The notes: generated from the letters alone by a model not told the origin. Shown: positions 10,401-22,231, counted from the stretch's first letter. The stretch: DNA of 64,000 nt from Paroedura picta (GCF_049243985.1 NC_135384.1:12954501-13018500), one strand, 5' to 3'. Numbers and translations: made by a program.

Positions 10401-13400
10401 ATAAAGCCCGCCCCAAGCATAATTCAGTCATGTTACTCTGTCCCTAATGACCTAATAAGAACTAGTGGATCAGGAAATGACCTAAGGGATGGGATCTATC
10501 ATATGAACACAGTAATTGATAGTGGAGCAACTACTCAATCTAAAGCAGCACCCTTCTTCAAACTAATTAAAAGGGACCATCTAAGATTTGCTTATCTAAA
10601 CAGTATACCAAATCTAACCTATCTGAGATTCCAAGAAATGCTGACTGCAGTCTGCAGGGGCAGATTTCTTCACTCCCCTGATTGGGACTAGCTTTGTATC
10701 TGTGACAATATGGCAATTGAGGGCCTCATACATTATGTCCTGGACTGTCCTCTTTAAGATGACCTGAGAAACAAATTTATTGAGAAACTACTGCCTTGGG
10801 GAAGCACAAAAACCTGAGAACTTGAAGTTTCTATTGTCAGATAAGGTTCCTTACGTCTCCACTAGAGTGGCACGTTTGCATTGGCTGCCTAGAAAACTAA
10901 GGTCAATTTGTGCAAACGGCCCTTCTAATGTCCAACGGTCTTCTCCTAAAATGACAAGCTTATTTCTGTATTTAATTGAACACAGTCTTTTAGATTTAGT
11001 TCCTGTTTTCATATGATTGTGGTGGCCAATGGGCAATACAATAAATTTTAACTAATTAACTTATTTCAATATATAAAAATTTCTCTAGATACATCTCTGA
11101 GCTGTAAGCATCTGTAACCTTTCACAGCTACCTTTTGTTTGCTGGTTTAGGTAACCTATTGCTTCTTTGTTCCAGTGATGAAAGACAATGCCAAGTTTCC
11201 TATTGTCTACCAGATGGTCCCCAACGAAGAAAATCAGTACAAAGGGATTATCCAGCTTCTTCTGCATTTCCAGTGGACATGGGTTGGGATAGTTGCCCTG
11301 GATGATGATCAAGGAGACAGATTTGTGCAAATCTTGACACCACTGCTGTCCCAGAATGGCATCTGTCCTGCCTTCATTCACAGGCTTCAAATATTTACTG
11401 CTTCTGAAGACATGACAGATATTTTCTACACGTCAAGACCAAGAGAGATCTTGAGACTTCTTGTAAATAAAACAGAAGTCAAAGTATTTGTCACAAATGC
11501 TGATCCACATACTGTGATGGTTTTGAAATGGTTTCTGTACCTGGGTCAAATGGAAGAGATGAGTGAGGCAGTGATGGGCAGAGTGTGGATTATGACAGCA
11601 CAGTGGGATTTCTCATTACAGACATTTGATAGGCTTCTGAACATCAAAGTCTTCCATGGTGCTTTATCTTTTACAGTGAAGTCCAAAGAAGTACCTGAGT
11701 TTCAAAACTTCCTTCACATTCTCCATCCCCATTGGCCAGAAGAAGATGAATTTCTCAGGGTCTTCTGGGAGGCAGCATTTGATTGTTTATTGTCAGATTC
11801 CAACACAGATGAAGAGCCTGGTCAATGTACTGGTGAGGAGAAACTGGAAAGCCTTCCAAGTCCTTTCTTTGAAATGAGCATGACTGCCCAGAGCTACAGC
11901 ATCTACAATGCGGTCCATGCCATAGCACAAGCTTTACATGCCATGTATTCAGCTAGAAATAAATACATGGAAGTCATACAGGGTGGAAATATGGAGTCCC
12001 CTATTCTGCAACCATGGGAGGTACCACATTGCATCCATTGCAGTGATTTAGAATTTTTTTTTAATTTTTGAAAAGGAAAAATCTAGTACACATCACACCC
12101 AGTATTCTTATAACAGTGAATTTAGATAGGCTGCAGTAGTCTCTGACTCATTGGGATAATAAATAGAGGTCTAGACTGTTATTTTGAAGTAGAGACTCTT
12201 AAGAGGGAATAAAGCTGTGTGTATCCTCATTGGCAAGACTGCACCCTCAGAGACTGAGGTAGAGGCAGAGGCCCAAGCTGTAACTTCCTTGTTTTAGGTT
12301 AGGAAGCTTCAACAGGTGCCTTAAGCCAGAGAAAACCACACAATGGAATTCTTATGCATTAGTTTGCCTGTTCGGATGCCATTTGTGTTTTGGGATGCTG
12401 TATTAGTTACACCAGTGAGTGAGCAAACACGATGAGCTGCCTCTGAGTCTTTCAGTAACTGAAGTTGCTGAGCTGCTTCAGTTAATCTTGCTGGACTGAA
12501 CATTGACCATACATCAGAAGCCCTAAATAGAGCCAGAGCTGTGTGGAGGCCCAGAGGGAGCTTATGTCATACATAAGTTGGAGTTAGTCCTGCTGTCATG
12601 CAGGTCCCAGCACACCCCTCCCTGCCCATGCATAAGCAGTCAATTTAAAACATACCATCTTCAGATTTATTTAATAGTATTAATTTCATCCTCTCGCAAG
12701 AAACCAGCCCAACATAGCTACAAACTCTTGTTTGAAGATGATTTCATGAAAAATCAAGATATCTTTTTAAACGTTTTCTAAGATTATGATCTCTCTCTTT
12801 CCATCCAGATCTACCCTTTCTTGAGGAGCACCTCATTCAACAACAGTGCTGGGGACCTCGTTCATTTTAATGCAAAGGGCGAATTGGAAACGGCCTTTGA
12901 TATTGTCAACTGGGTGACTTTCCCAAACCAAACCTTCTCACGGGTAAAAGTAGGAGAGGCTTCAAGGGGTTCTGAATTTATCCTTAATGACGAGTTCATC
13001 ACATGGCACAAGACATTTAACCAGGTGAGCTTTTAACTGCAGGTAACTATCAAACCATATCTGGAATGGACCCTAATGCTGGATTGGGTAATTCCGTTCT
13101 TTGTCATCATGCAAATTCTATCGCACAGTGATGTGGTGTGGCTTGAGGTTTCTTGATATTTTTTCTCATTGCCCAGAATTTTTGACTATTTGGTTTTATT
13201 TAAAGCCCTATATAGCTTGGGTCCCGTATATTTTAAGGACTGACTGTACCCATAGGAACTTACTCTACCACTCTGATCATTTTCAGAGGCCATGCTTTGG
13301 TCATTTGGCCAATTTAGTCACTGTCAGAGGTCACCACCATCTGATGCTGAACAGGTAACAACACAAGAAAGGATCTTCTTTTTCATGTCACTTAAATTTT

Positions 13401-16400
13401 GGAACTCTCTGTTGAGGGTATTTGTCTGTCTCTCTCTGCTGTTCCACCAGCAAGTTATTTGGTTTTGTTTCATTTAACTTATACTAGTCCTCCTCTCTGT
13501 CTCTGTCTGGGCAGAATCCCAGTGCTTCCATGGTCAACCAATTCCAAAACCAATTCCATGCCAATTCCAAAACAGACCCAGAGGATGACTAATCAGCATG
13601 GACAATGAAGTTCCCCACAACTTATTACAAATATATGTGTCTTTAATACTATAACTGCCATGCCATTACTGCCTCTAGGAGGCTCTGATGGAGCACTGGA
13701 TGATTAATACACCAACAAAATGGCCAAGTTCTCCATGGAACCCTCTATGTCCACACAATCTACTCCCGAGATTTATGGAACCAGGAGAGCCCTCTAGGAG
13801 TAAGCCTCCTGGATAAGGATGGCCACCCCTTCTGTTGCTGGGATTGGTAAAGTACTGAAGACCAAGGCAGGGCCAGATCTTTCAGGGCAACTGTCTTGCC
13901 CTTGCATGCCCAGGTTTTTGTCACACAAGCCAGGTCTATCTCCTGCCCTGAAAAATACTCCTGCAGGGTGGCGGACTTGTTACTAATTGACCTAGTAGTG
14001 CACAATATCAAAGTTGGCTTTTGCCTAGCCTCTAACCTTCTATATCTGTGAATGGAACAGCAAATGAAAGCATGGGAAGTACATCCAGGCGTCCAGCCAT
14101 GAAAACTCTGTGGCCAGGGCCTTAACAGACCTTTATATTTCACCATTCGTCTCTTGTCCAACCATCACCCACCGCCATATCTCCTTTAGCCCTTAATCAT
14201 TGGGATCCCCAGCTCTGTTGGGGAACCCTTCATTGGCACCCCTCTCCCCTTGGAAGCTTCCTTGAAAGGATATGAGCATCCTCTGAGCATCTAGCCCTAG
14301 TCTAATTCCTTTACTAATACCTCCTCCCATCCATTCCCCCCACAACCCACCCAACCCAATCACGCCATCCCTTCCCAATCTAATTATAGAATTAATACAG
14401 TCATGGGGAACCATTCCTGAGATTTGTCTTCTCCAAAGAGGCTCTCTTAGGTATAGTTCCCAGAGCTAGCTACTATTCCTACTCCTTAGGATCAATTTTC
14501 TCTCTTTGCTCAGGGAGCAAACACAGTCTGCATTGGAACAGCTGTTGGCTCCCAGCTTGCCAGCAGACAGCACTATGGCTCTGTTTGTGTTAACCTTCTT
14601 AGGGTTTGCCCTCCTGTGTTTGGCCATTTAGGGGTACTGAGTTTGGTGGAAAGTTGGCTTAATGTTTTTTAAAAATAATAATATTTTATCTGACGAACAT
14701 TCATAAGTCAAACTAAAGATTACTCAAATTCCAGCTACCTAATTTCATGAAGATGGGAGATGAATCCCAATTTAATGGATAGGTTTTTCTTACAAATATA
14801 TGTGTTTCTAGTTGTTATATCTTTGAATCACACATCTACCCAAAGATCGCTTCTAAGGAAGGGTAAGCTTAAAACTAGTATCTCACCTAAGTTTCCATGA
14901 TGGGTTTTACAGCTGACTAGGGCCCTGAACCTGGCTTCCCCCTGTCCAATATTCCATATTGGAACAATCAAATACTTATTCATTATTTGTTTCATGAAAT
15001 CAGTGCCGTAGATCAGGGGTAGTCAACGTGTGGTCCTCTAGATGTCCATGAACTACAATTCCCATGAGCCCCTGCTAGTGTTTGCTGTCAGGAGCTCATG
15101 GGAATTGTAGTCCATGAACATCTGGAGGACCACAGGTTGATTACCCCAGCCGTAGATATTCAAATATCTCATTACTTTTGTGGATATTTTCATTCATTCA
15201 TTCATTCACTGCCCTCCCCAGTTTACAAATCTCTCTGAAACCCATTTCTGAGAACTGTAATATTTTCCAAACTTTGAAAGTATGTGTACTGATCCTTATG
15301 ATTATGATTGAGGGGGGAAGCAAACATTGTTCCTGCTCATACTGCCCATCCTTATTACAGCCTTTGTTCCACATAGATTTTGTCTATGTGTCATTCCCCA
15401 AATAACCTTACTGGTTTGTCAAAGTGGACACCTCCTCCTATTATCACAAATGGAAAACCTGGTTGGGTCCCAAACAACCCCTTGCATGCAAAGTGTTCTT
15501 ATTTTGCTGCATTGTCATAATTCCTCTTTTCAATCCTGTTGATTTCATGTCTAAGAGCCAATGGCAATTAGAATCAATATATGTCCTTGTTTTATGGTTA
15601 GGTGGTGCCACTCTCCGTGTGTAATGATAACTGCCTCCCAGGCTACAGCATTAAAAAAAAGGATGGAGAGCCATTTTGTTGCTACATTTGTGCTCTATGC
15701 CCAGAAGGGAAAATTTCAGACCAAAAGGGTAAGACAAACAGCCTGTCATATTATAAAGTGCATATCCTTATCCATAGTTGTTCCTCTATATATTTATGAA
15801 ACAGCCTAGGGGGTGGGATCTGTCTGCCTGCCCAAGTTGGAATAGGTCCAATCAGTGTGGAACCAGCTTTGTCCTGATTGGCCCTGTCCCTGGACTCTAG
15901 CCTCTTTGCGATCAGATGTCTCAGTGCCTGGAGCCAGCAGCAGGTAAGGGGAGAGGCCCGGAGCAAAGGATTGTGGTGGAGAGATAGCTAGCGAGGGACT
16001 CCTGGCCTGATAGGCTGGGCCTCCTGACGAGCTAATGATGGCCTCCTGGCCTGCTAGGCTGGGCCTGCTGATGAGATAACGAGGGCCTCCCGGCCTGCTA
16101 GACTGGGCCTGCTGATGAGCTAACGAGGGCCTCCTGGCCTGCTAGGCTGGGCCTGCTGACGAGCTAACGAGGGCATCCGGGCCTAGGCTGGGCCTGTTGA
16201 CGAGCTAACGAGGGCCACCTGGCCTGCTAGGCTGGGCCTGCTGACGAGCTAACGAGGGCCTCCTGGCCTGTTAGGCTGGGCCTGCTGACGAGCTAACGAA
16301 GGCCTCCTGGCCTGCTAGGCTGGGCCTGATGACGAGCTAACGAGGGCCTCCTGGCCTACTAGGAAGGGCATGCTGACGAGCTAACGAGGGCCTCCTGGCC

Positions 16401-19400
16401 CGCTAGGCTGGGCCTGCTGACGAGCTAACGAGGGCCTCCTGGCCTGCTAGGCTGGGCCTGCTGACGAGCTAACGAGGGCCTCCTGGCCTGCTAAGCTGGG
16501 CCTGCTAATGACCTAACGAGGGCCTCCTGGCCTAGGCTGGGCCTGTTGACGAGCTAACGAGGGCCACCTGGCCTGCTAGGCTGGGCCTGCTGACGAGGTA
16601 ACGAGGGCCTCCTGGCCTGTTAGTCTGGGCCTGCTGACGAGCTAACGAGGGCCTCCTGGCCTGCTAGGCTGGGCCTGATGACGAGCTAACGAGGGCCTCC
16701 TGGCCTACTAGGAAGGGCATGCTGACGAGCTAACGAGGGCCTCCTGGCCTGCTAGGCTGGGCCTGCTGATGAGCTAACGAGGTCCTTCTGGCTTAGGCTG
16801 GGCCTGCTGACGAGCTAACGAGGGCCACATGGCCTGCAAGGCTGGGCCTGCTGACGAGCTAACGAGGGCCTCCTGGCCTGCTAGGTAGGGCCTGTTGATG
16901 AGCTGACGATGTCCTTCTGACCTACTAGGCTGCGTCTGCTGACGAGCTAACGAGGGTTCCTGGCCGGCTAGGCAGGGCCTGCTGACGAGCTAATGAGGTC
17001 CTTCTGCCCTAGGCTGGGCCTGCTGATGAGCTAACGAGGGCCTCCTGGCTTGCTGGGCCTCCTAATGACCTAACGAGGGCCTCCTGGCCTAGGCTGGGCC
17101 TGCTGACGAGCTAACGAGGGCCACCTGGCCTGCTAGGCTGGGCCTGCTGACGAGCTAACGAGGGCCCCCTGGCCTGCTAGGCAGGGCCTGCTGACGAGCT
17201 AACAAGGTCCTTCTGGCCTAGGCTGGGCCTGCTAACGAGCTAACGAGGTCCTTCTGGCCTAGGCTGGGCCTCCTGACGAGCTAACGATGGCCACCTGGCC
17301 TGCTAGGCTGGGCCTGCTGACGACCTAACGAGGGCCTCCTGACGAGCTAACGAGGGTCTCCTGGCCTAGGCTGGGCCTGCTAACGAGCTAACAAGGGCCT
17401 TCCGGCCTGATAGGCTGAGCTTCCTGACGAGCTAACGAGGGCCTCCTGGCCTGTTAGGCAGGACCTGCTGACGAGCTAACGAGGTCCTTCTGCCCTAGGC
17501 TGGGCCTGCTGATGAGCTAACGAGGTCCTTCTGGCCTAGGCTGGGCCAGCTGACGAGCTAACAAGGTCCTTCTGCCCTAGGCTGGGCCTGCTGACGAGCT
17601 AACGAGCACCTCCTGGCCTGCTAATGACCTAATGAGGGCCTCCTGGCCTAGGCTGGGCCTGCTGACGAGCTGACGAGGGCCACCTGGCCTGCTAGGCTGG
17701 GCCTGCTGACGAGCTAATGAGGGGCCCCTGGCCTGCTAGGCTGGGCCTGCTAATAACCTAACGACAGCCTCCTGGCCTGATAGGCTGGGCTTCCTGATGA
17801 GCTAACGACAGCCTCCTGGCCTGATAGGCTGGGCATGCTGACAAGCTAACGAGGGCCTCCTGGCCTGCTAGGCTGGGCCTGCTGACCTGCTAGGCTGGGC
17901 CTGCTGACAAGCTAACAAGGTCCTCTTGGCCTGCTAGGCAGGGCCTGCTGATGAGCTAACAAGGGCCTCCTGGCCTGCTAGGCAGGGCCTGCTGACGAGC
18001 TAACAAGGGCCTTCTGCCCTAGGCTGGGCCTGCTGATGAGCTAACGAGGGCCTCCTGGCCTGCTAGGCTGGACCTGCTAATGACCTAACGAGGGCCTCCT
18101 GGCCTAGGCTGGGCCTGCTGACGAGCTAACGAGGGCCCCCTGGCCTGCTAGGCTGGGCCTGCTGACGAGCTAACGTGGGCCCCCGGGCCTGCTAGGCTGG
18201 GCCTGCTAATGACCTAAGGTGGGCCTCCTGGCCTGCTAGGCAGGGCCTGCTGACGAGCTAACGAGGTCCTTCTGGCCTAGGCTGGGCCTCCTGACGAGCT
18301 AAATAGGGCCACCTGGCCTACTAGGCTGGGCCTGCTGACGACCTAACGAGGGCCTCCTGACGAGCTAACGAGGGCCTCCTGGCCTAGGCTGGCCCTGCTA
18401 ACAAGCTAACAAGGGCCTCCTGGCTTGATAGGCTGGGCTTCCTGACGAGCTAACGAGGGCCTCCTGGCCTGCTAGGCTGGGCCTCCTGATGAGCTAACGA
18501 GGGACTGCTAGCCTGCTAGGCTGGGCCTGCTGACGAGCTAACGAGGGCCTTCTGGCCTGCTAAGCTGGGCCTGCTGACGAGCTAATGAGGGCCACCTGGC
18601 CTGCTAGGCTGGGCCTGCTGACGAGCTAACGAGGGCCTCCTGGCCTGCTAGGCAGGGCATGTTGACGACCTAACGAGGTCCTTCTGCCCTAGGCTGGGCC
18701 TACTGATGAGCTAACGAGGTCCTTCTGCCCTAGGCTGGGCCTGCTGACGAGCTAACGAGGTCCTTCTGGCCTGCTAGGCTGGGCCTGCTGATGACCTAAC
18801 GAGGGCCTCCTGACAAGCTAACGAGGGCCTCCTGGCCTAGGCTGGGCCTGCTAACGTGGTTACAAGGGCCTCCTTGCCTGATAGGCTGGGCTTCCTGACG
18901 AGCTAACGAGGGCCTCCTGGCCTGCTAGGCTGGGCCTGCTGACGAGCTAACGAGGGCCACCTGGCCTGCTAGGCTGGGCCTGCTGACGAGCTAACGAGGG
19001 CCTCCTGAAGAGCTAATGAGGGCCTCCTGGCCTGCTAGGCTGGGCCTCCTGATGAGCTAACGAGGGCCTGCTAGCCTGCTAGGCTGGGCCTGCTGACGAG
19101 CTAACGAGGGCCTTCTGGCCTGCTAAGCTGGGCCTGCTGACGAGCTAACGAGGGCCACCTGGCCTGCTAGGCTGGGCCTGCTGACGAGCTAACGAGGGCC
19201 TCCTGGCCTGCTAGGCAGGGCCTGCTGACGACCTAACGAGGTCCTTCTGCCCTAGGCTGGGCCTACTGATGAGCTAACGAGGGCCTCCTGGCCTAGGCTG
19301 GGCCTGCTAACGAGCTAACAAGGGCCTCCTGGCCTGATAGGCTGGGCTTCCTGACGAGCTAACAAGGGCCTCCTGGCCTGATAGGCTGGGCCTGCTGACG

Positions 19401-22231
19401 AGCTAACGAGGGCCTCCTGGCCTGCTAGGCAGGGCCTGCTGACGAGCTAACGAGGTCCTTCTGCCCTAGGCTGGGCCTGCTGACGAGCTAACGAGGGCCT
19501 CCTGGCCTAGGCTGGGCCTGCTAACGAGCTAACGAGGGCCTCCTGGCCTGATAGACTGGGCTTCCTGACGAGCTAACGAGGGCCTCCTGGCCTGCTAGGC
19601 TGGGCCTGCTGACGAGCTAACGAGGGCCTCCTGGCCTGCTAGGCAGGGCCTGCTGACGAGCTAACGAGGTCCTTCTGCCCTAGGCTGGGCCTGCTGATGA
19701 GCTAACGAGGGCCTCCTGGCCTAGGCTGGGCCTGCTAACGAGCTAACAAGGGCCTCCTGGCCTGATAGGCTGGGCTTCCTGACAAGCTAACGAGGGCCAC
19801 CTGGCCTGCTGGTTGGGCCTGCTGACGACATAACGAGGGCCTCCTGGCCTGCTAGGCTGGGCCTGCTGATGAGCTAACGAGGGCCTCCTGACCTGCTAGG
19901 CTGGGCCTGCTGATGAGCTAACGAGAGCCTCCTGGCCTGCTAGGCTGGGCCTGATGACGACATAACGAGGGCCTCCTGGCCTGCTAGGCTTGGCCTGCTG
20001 ACGAGCTAACTAGGGACTCCTGGCCTGCTAGGCAGGGCCTGTTGACGAGCTAACGAGGGCCTCCTGGCCTGCTAGGCTGGGCCTGTTTACGAACTAACGA
20101 GGGCCTCCTGGCCTGCTAGGCTGGGCCTGCTGACGAGCTAACTAGGGACTCCTGGCCTGCTAGGCAGGGCCTGTTGACGAGCTAACGAGGGCCTCCTAGT
20201 CTGCTAGGCTGGGCCTCCTGATGAACTAAGGAGGGCCTCCTGGCCTGCTAGCTAAGGCCTCTTTATATGAGCTAATGAGGGACTCCTGGCCTGATAGGCT
20301 GGGCGTGCGGATAAAGGCCTCCCGGCCTGCTGATTGCTCATTAAGGACTGCTAAGGAGCTGAGTAGCTGACTGTTAAGGTGCTCTGTCTGGGACCTGCTA
20401 ATGGGCTGCCCAGCCCCCACACTACCCACTTGATCTGGCTGCGAGCTGCAGCCCAAAGCCTCCTTAAGCTGCCTGGCCAGGGCCCAGGGGAGGGGACCAT
20501 TTCAAGGCCCGTTCTTAGGAATTGGCTTTGAAGCTAGTGAAACAGTAAATATTAAAAATGGAGCTGAAGTGGAAAAAAAAAGTAATTCTTCATTATATCG
20601 TAAGACTAGTACGCATAACAATGTACCTGTTTCTCAGCCACTGGGATCCTGTCTAGTACTATGAAAAACATGTCCAAGAAGTTCTAAGTAAAGTGAAATC
20701 AATGAGTCTCCACAGCAAGTAGAATTGTGGATCAATTTGGAAATAAGCTTCTCATCTAAATATCATAGACAGAGAACTGGTTCAATTAAGACAAATACCT
20801 AATTAAGGCAAAAAAAATTAAGGCAGAAAAAGGGATATGCCAATCCTTTGATAATCATGTCAGGTTTCCACTATCATGTATATTTTCCTTTTCCTTTTAC
20901 CGCATAAAAGAAGAGTTGGGTTTTATAACCATTTTACAGTTCGAGGAGTACCCAAGCAACTTACAATTGCCTTCCCTTCCTCCCTCCACAGCGGACACCA
21001 TGTAAGGTTGGTGGGGCAGAGAGAACTCTGACAAGACTGCTCTGTGAGAAAAGCACTAATAGGAAAAGCTTAAGGTCACCCAGCTGAGAAGGTAAACAAT
21101 CTGGGTTCTCTAGATTAGAAGCCACTGCTCTTAACCAGTACACTAAGCTGGCTCTTCAGCTTTAAGAAACATTGTTGCTGAGCAGGTAATAGTTTTGCAA
21201 ATTATAATAAACTAAAGGAGGTGGACGGACAGACGGACAGACAGATAGATGACAGGCAGGCAGGCTAGAAAATGTATCTTGTGATAAACTGCATTCTTTC
21301 TCTGTCATCAGACATGGCAGATTGTTTCAAATGCCCTGAACATGAGTATCCAAACAAAGATCAAGATCAATGTCTTCCTAAGGTTCTAAATTTCCTGTCT
21401 TATGGTGAACCACTGGGAATCACTTTAGCATCCTTGGCTTCATCTTTCTCTCTGGTCACAGTTCTGGTGCTTGGAATTTTCATTAAATATCGGAACACTC
21501 CCATCGTCAGAGCCAACAATCGAGAAATCACCTATTGTCTACTCATATCCCTCCTCTTCTGCTTCCTCTGCACTTTTCTTTTCATTGGCAAGCCTCAGAA
21601 ACTGACCTGCCTTCTACGTCAAACCACCTTTGGCATTATCTTCTCAATTGCTGTTTCTTCCTTGCTGGCCAAAACCATCACCGTGGTTCTGGCTTTCATG
21701 GCCACTAAACCCGGGAGCCAGATTAGGAAATGGGTAGGGAAAAGACTGGCATACTCCATTGTTATTTCCTCCACCATGATTCAAGCAGGAATGTGTACTG
21801 TTTGGATGTCTATTGCTCCCCCCTTTCCAGATACAGACTCTCACTCTATAATGAAACATATTATAGTGGAATGCAATGAAGGATCAATCATTATGTTTTA
21901 TTGTGTTCTGGGCTACTTGGGATTCTTGGCTACTGTCACCTTTATTGTAGCTTTTCTTGCTCGCAAGTTGCCAAACACATTTAATGAAGCCAAGTTCATC
22001 ACTTTCAGTATGCTGATGTTCTGTAGTGTTTGGCTATCTTTTGTTCCAACGTACTTGAGCACAAAAGGAAAACATATGGTAGCTGTGGAGATCTTCTCTA
22101 TCTTGTCCTCTGGTGCAGGTTTACTGGGTTGTGTATTTTCCCCTAAATGTTATATAATTGTTCTCAGACCAAATTTGAACTGCAGGAATCACCTAATAAT
22201 AAGAAATGCATTCACAACTAAGAGTTTGTAA
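7191..22231 (+). CDS. V2R gene B: complete vomeronasal type-2 receptor, 6 exons, 881 aa
   Basis: Family C GPCR for chemical cues in vomeronasal neurons. Exons: 7191-7411, 8298-8589, 11151-12020, 12809-13024, 15602-15728 and 21312-22231. All introns are GT...AG and the phases fit, giving 882 codons with TAA. Residues 1-18 form a hydrophobic signal peptide ([18 protein letters not shown]). About residues 19-533 form the Venus flytrap ligand domain, including [18 protein letters not shown] and the nearby DDDQGDRF. Residues 534-600 hold the nine-cysteine NCD3G linker. About 610-860 are seven membrane segments. The ATG at 7191 is preferred over an upstream in-frame TTG. Two oddities: exon 4 is 12 nt shorter than in gene C, and the usual CPKCY before the tail reads SPKCY. 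Intron 5 is swollen by a Helitron-like element with a large minisatellite, and intron 2 by an old LINE. It appears intact; expression is not shown. Confidence 0.93.
8298..8589 (+). CDS. V2R gene B exon 2
   Basis: The acceptor is ctttatttAG and the donor CAG|gtagca. Its 292 nt equal genes C and D. It encodes [15 protein letters not shown]...YKIPQ. Confidence 0.93.
8955..11060 (+). mobile_element. Old LINE with reverse transcriptase, in intron 2 of gene B
   Basis: Broken frames show reverse transcriptase blocks in order: a [16 protein letters not shown]-like block, a [17 protein letters not shown]-like block, [11 protein letters not shown] carrying the catalytic DD, and KTKVMVF. Further on comes a C-terminal zinc-knuckle-like segment (LCICDN...HYVLDCPL). 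The element has several stops and frameshifts and is dead. Its clade is not assigned. The 3' end near 11060 is A/T-rich (caataaattttaactaatt). Confidence 0.75.
11151..12020 (+). CDS. V2R gene B exon 3 (flytrap core)
   Basis: 870 nt, phase 0 at both ends. The acceptor is ctggtttAG and the donor GAG|gtacca. It has V2R hallmarks [31 protein letters not shown] and LQPWE at the end. Confidence 0.93.
12809..13024 (+). CDS. V2R gene B exon 4
   Basis: The acceptor is tccatccAG and the donor CAG|gtgagc. It encodes [19 protein letters not shown]...TWHKTFNQ. At 216 nt it lacks four codons after VKVG compared with gene C exon 4 (228 nt). Confidence 0.92.
13190..13500 (+). repeat. 3' tail of an L2-like LINE (paralog of 120-590)
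   Basis: It matches 120-500 along its length (agaggccatgctttggtcat and similar runs). The tail end is cut by the insertion that follows, and the sequence picks up again near 14640. Confidence 0.45.
13500..14635 (-). mobile_element. L2-like LINE endonuclease-region fragment, gene B only
   Basis: On the minus strand, 14060-13760 reads like an L2-clade endonuclease start, with [20 protein letters not shown] then ACVTKTW. The rest lacks clear motifs. Gene A lacks the whole block at the matching point (about 530-545), so it entered intron 4 of gene B after the A/B duplication. The exact ends are estimated. Confidence 0.5.
15014..15149. mobile_element. Palindromic hAT-type MITE with perfect 8-bp target duplication
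   Basis: The ends are caggggtagtcaac and its near inverse ...gattaccccag. The two arms, which include an attcccatgagc stretch and its inverse, nearly fill the element. The target duplication CCGTAGAT is at 15006-15013 and 15150-15157. Gene A keeps the empty site at about 1526-1535. The TIR start and 8-bp TSD are typical of hAT. Confidence 0.9.
15602..15728 (+). CDS. V2R gene B exon 5 (cysteine-rich)
   Basis: The acceptor is tatggttAG and the donor AAGG|gtaaga, phase 1. It encodes [13 protein letters not shown] with six cysteines. Confidence 0.92.
15765..20537 (+). mobile_element. Non-autonomous Helitron-like element with amplified internal minisatellite
   Basis: The left end is A|TCCTTATCC (target A at 15764). 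The right end is GAAGCTAG|T (CTAG at 20534-20537, target T at 20538). Just before the right end is a weakened hairpin around cttag (cccgttc...gaattgg). Intron 5 of gene A keeps the uninterrupted A|T site near 2160. There is no TIR and no target duplication. The ends match the copy at 52214-52674: the first ~220 bp and last ~180 bp are shared, while the middle differs only in repeat number. No Rep/helicase gene is present, so it is non-autonomous. Confidence 0.85.
15985..20330 (+). repeat. GC-rich 44-bp minisatellite, about 100 copies
   Basis: The unit reads GCTAACGAGGGCCTCCTGGC, then CTGCTAGGCTGGGCCTGCTG, then ACGA (44 bp). Shorter variants of about 40 bp lack the ctgcta part. Length divided by unit gives roughly 100 copies. 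Toward the 3' end a five-unit higher-order block recurs every 214 bp (marker ggcctgatag- at 19331, 19545 and 19759). It lies inside the Helitron-like element and within V2R intron 5. Confidence 0.95.
20907..21156 (-). mobile_element. tRNA-derived SINE with (TTC)n tail, diverged
   Basis: On the minus strand it runs from agagccagcttagtgtact to a short ttctt tail. Lower identity than 4974-5260. It lies in intron 5 of gene B. Confidence 0.7.
21224..21264. repeat. (GACA/GGCA)n microsatellite beside exon 6
   Basis: Tetranucleotide run ggacagacggacagacagat and related, 48 bp upstream of gene B exon 6. The gene A counterpart near 3336-3356 has a TA/TG run instead. Confidence 0.85.
21312..22231 (+). 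CDS. V2R gene B exon 6 (seven-transmembrane)
   Basis: The acceptor is ctgtcatcAG. 920 nt ending in TAA. It encodes seven membrane segments. The CVFSPKCY sequence has Ser where gene A and gene C have Cys. Confidence 0.95.

Noticed and set aside
15985-20330. CRISPR array
   Set aside because: The units are adjacent variants of one sequence without unique spacers, in a vertebrate intron. It is a minisatellite.
20226-20456. Minus-strand open frame at the array edge as a gene
   Set aside because: It is made of minisatellite units and Helitron end sequence; no start context or homology.
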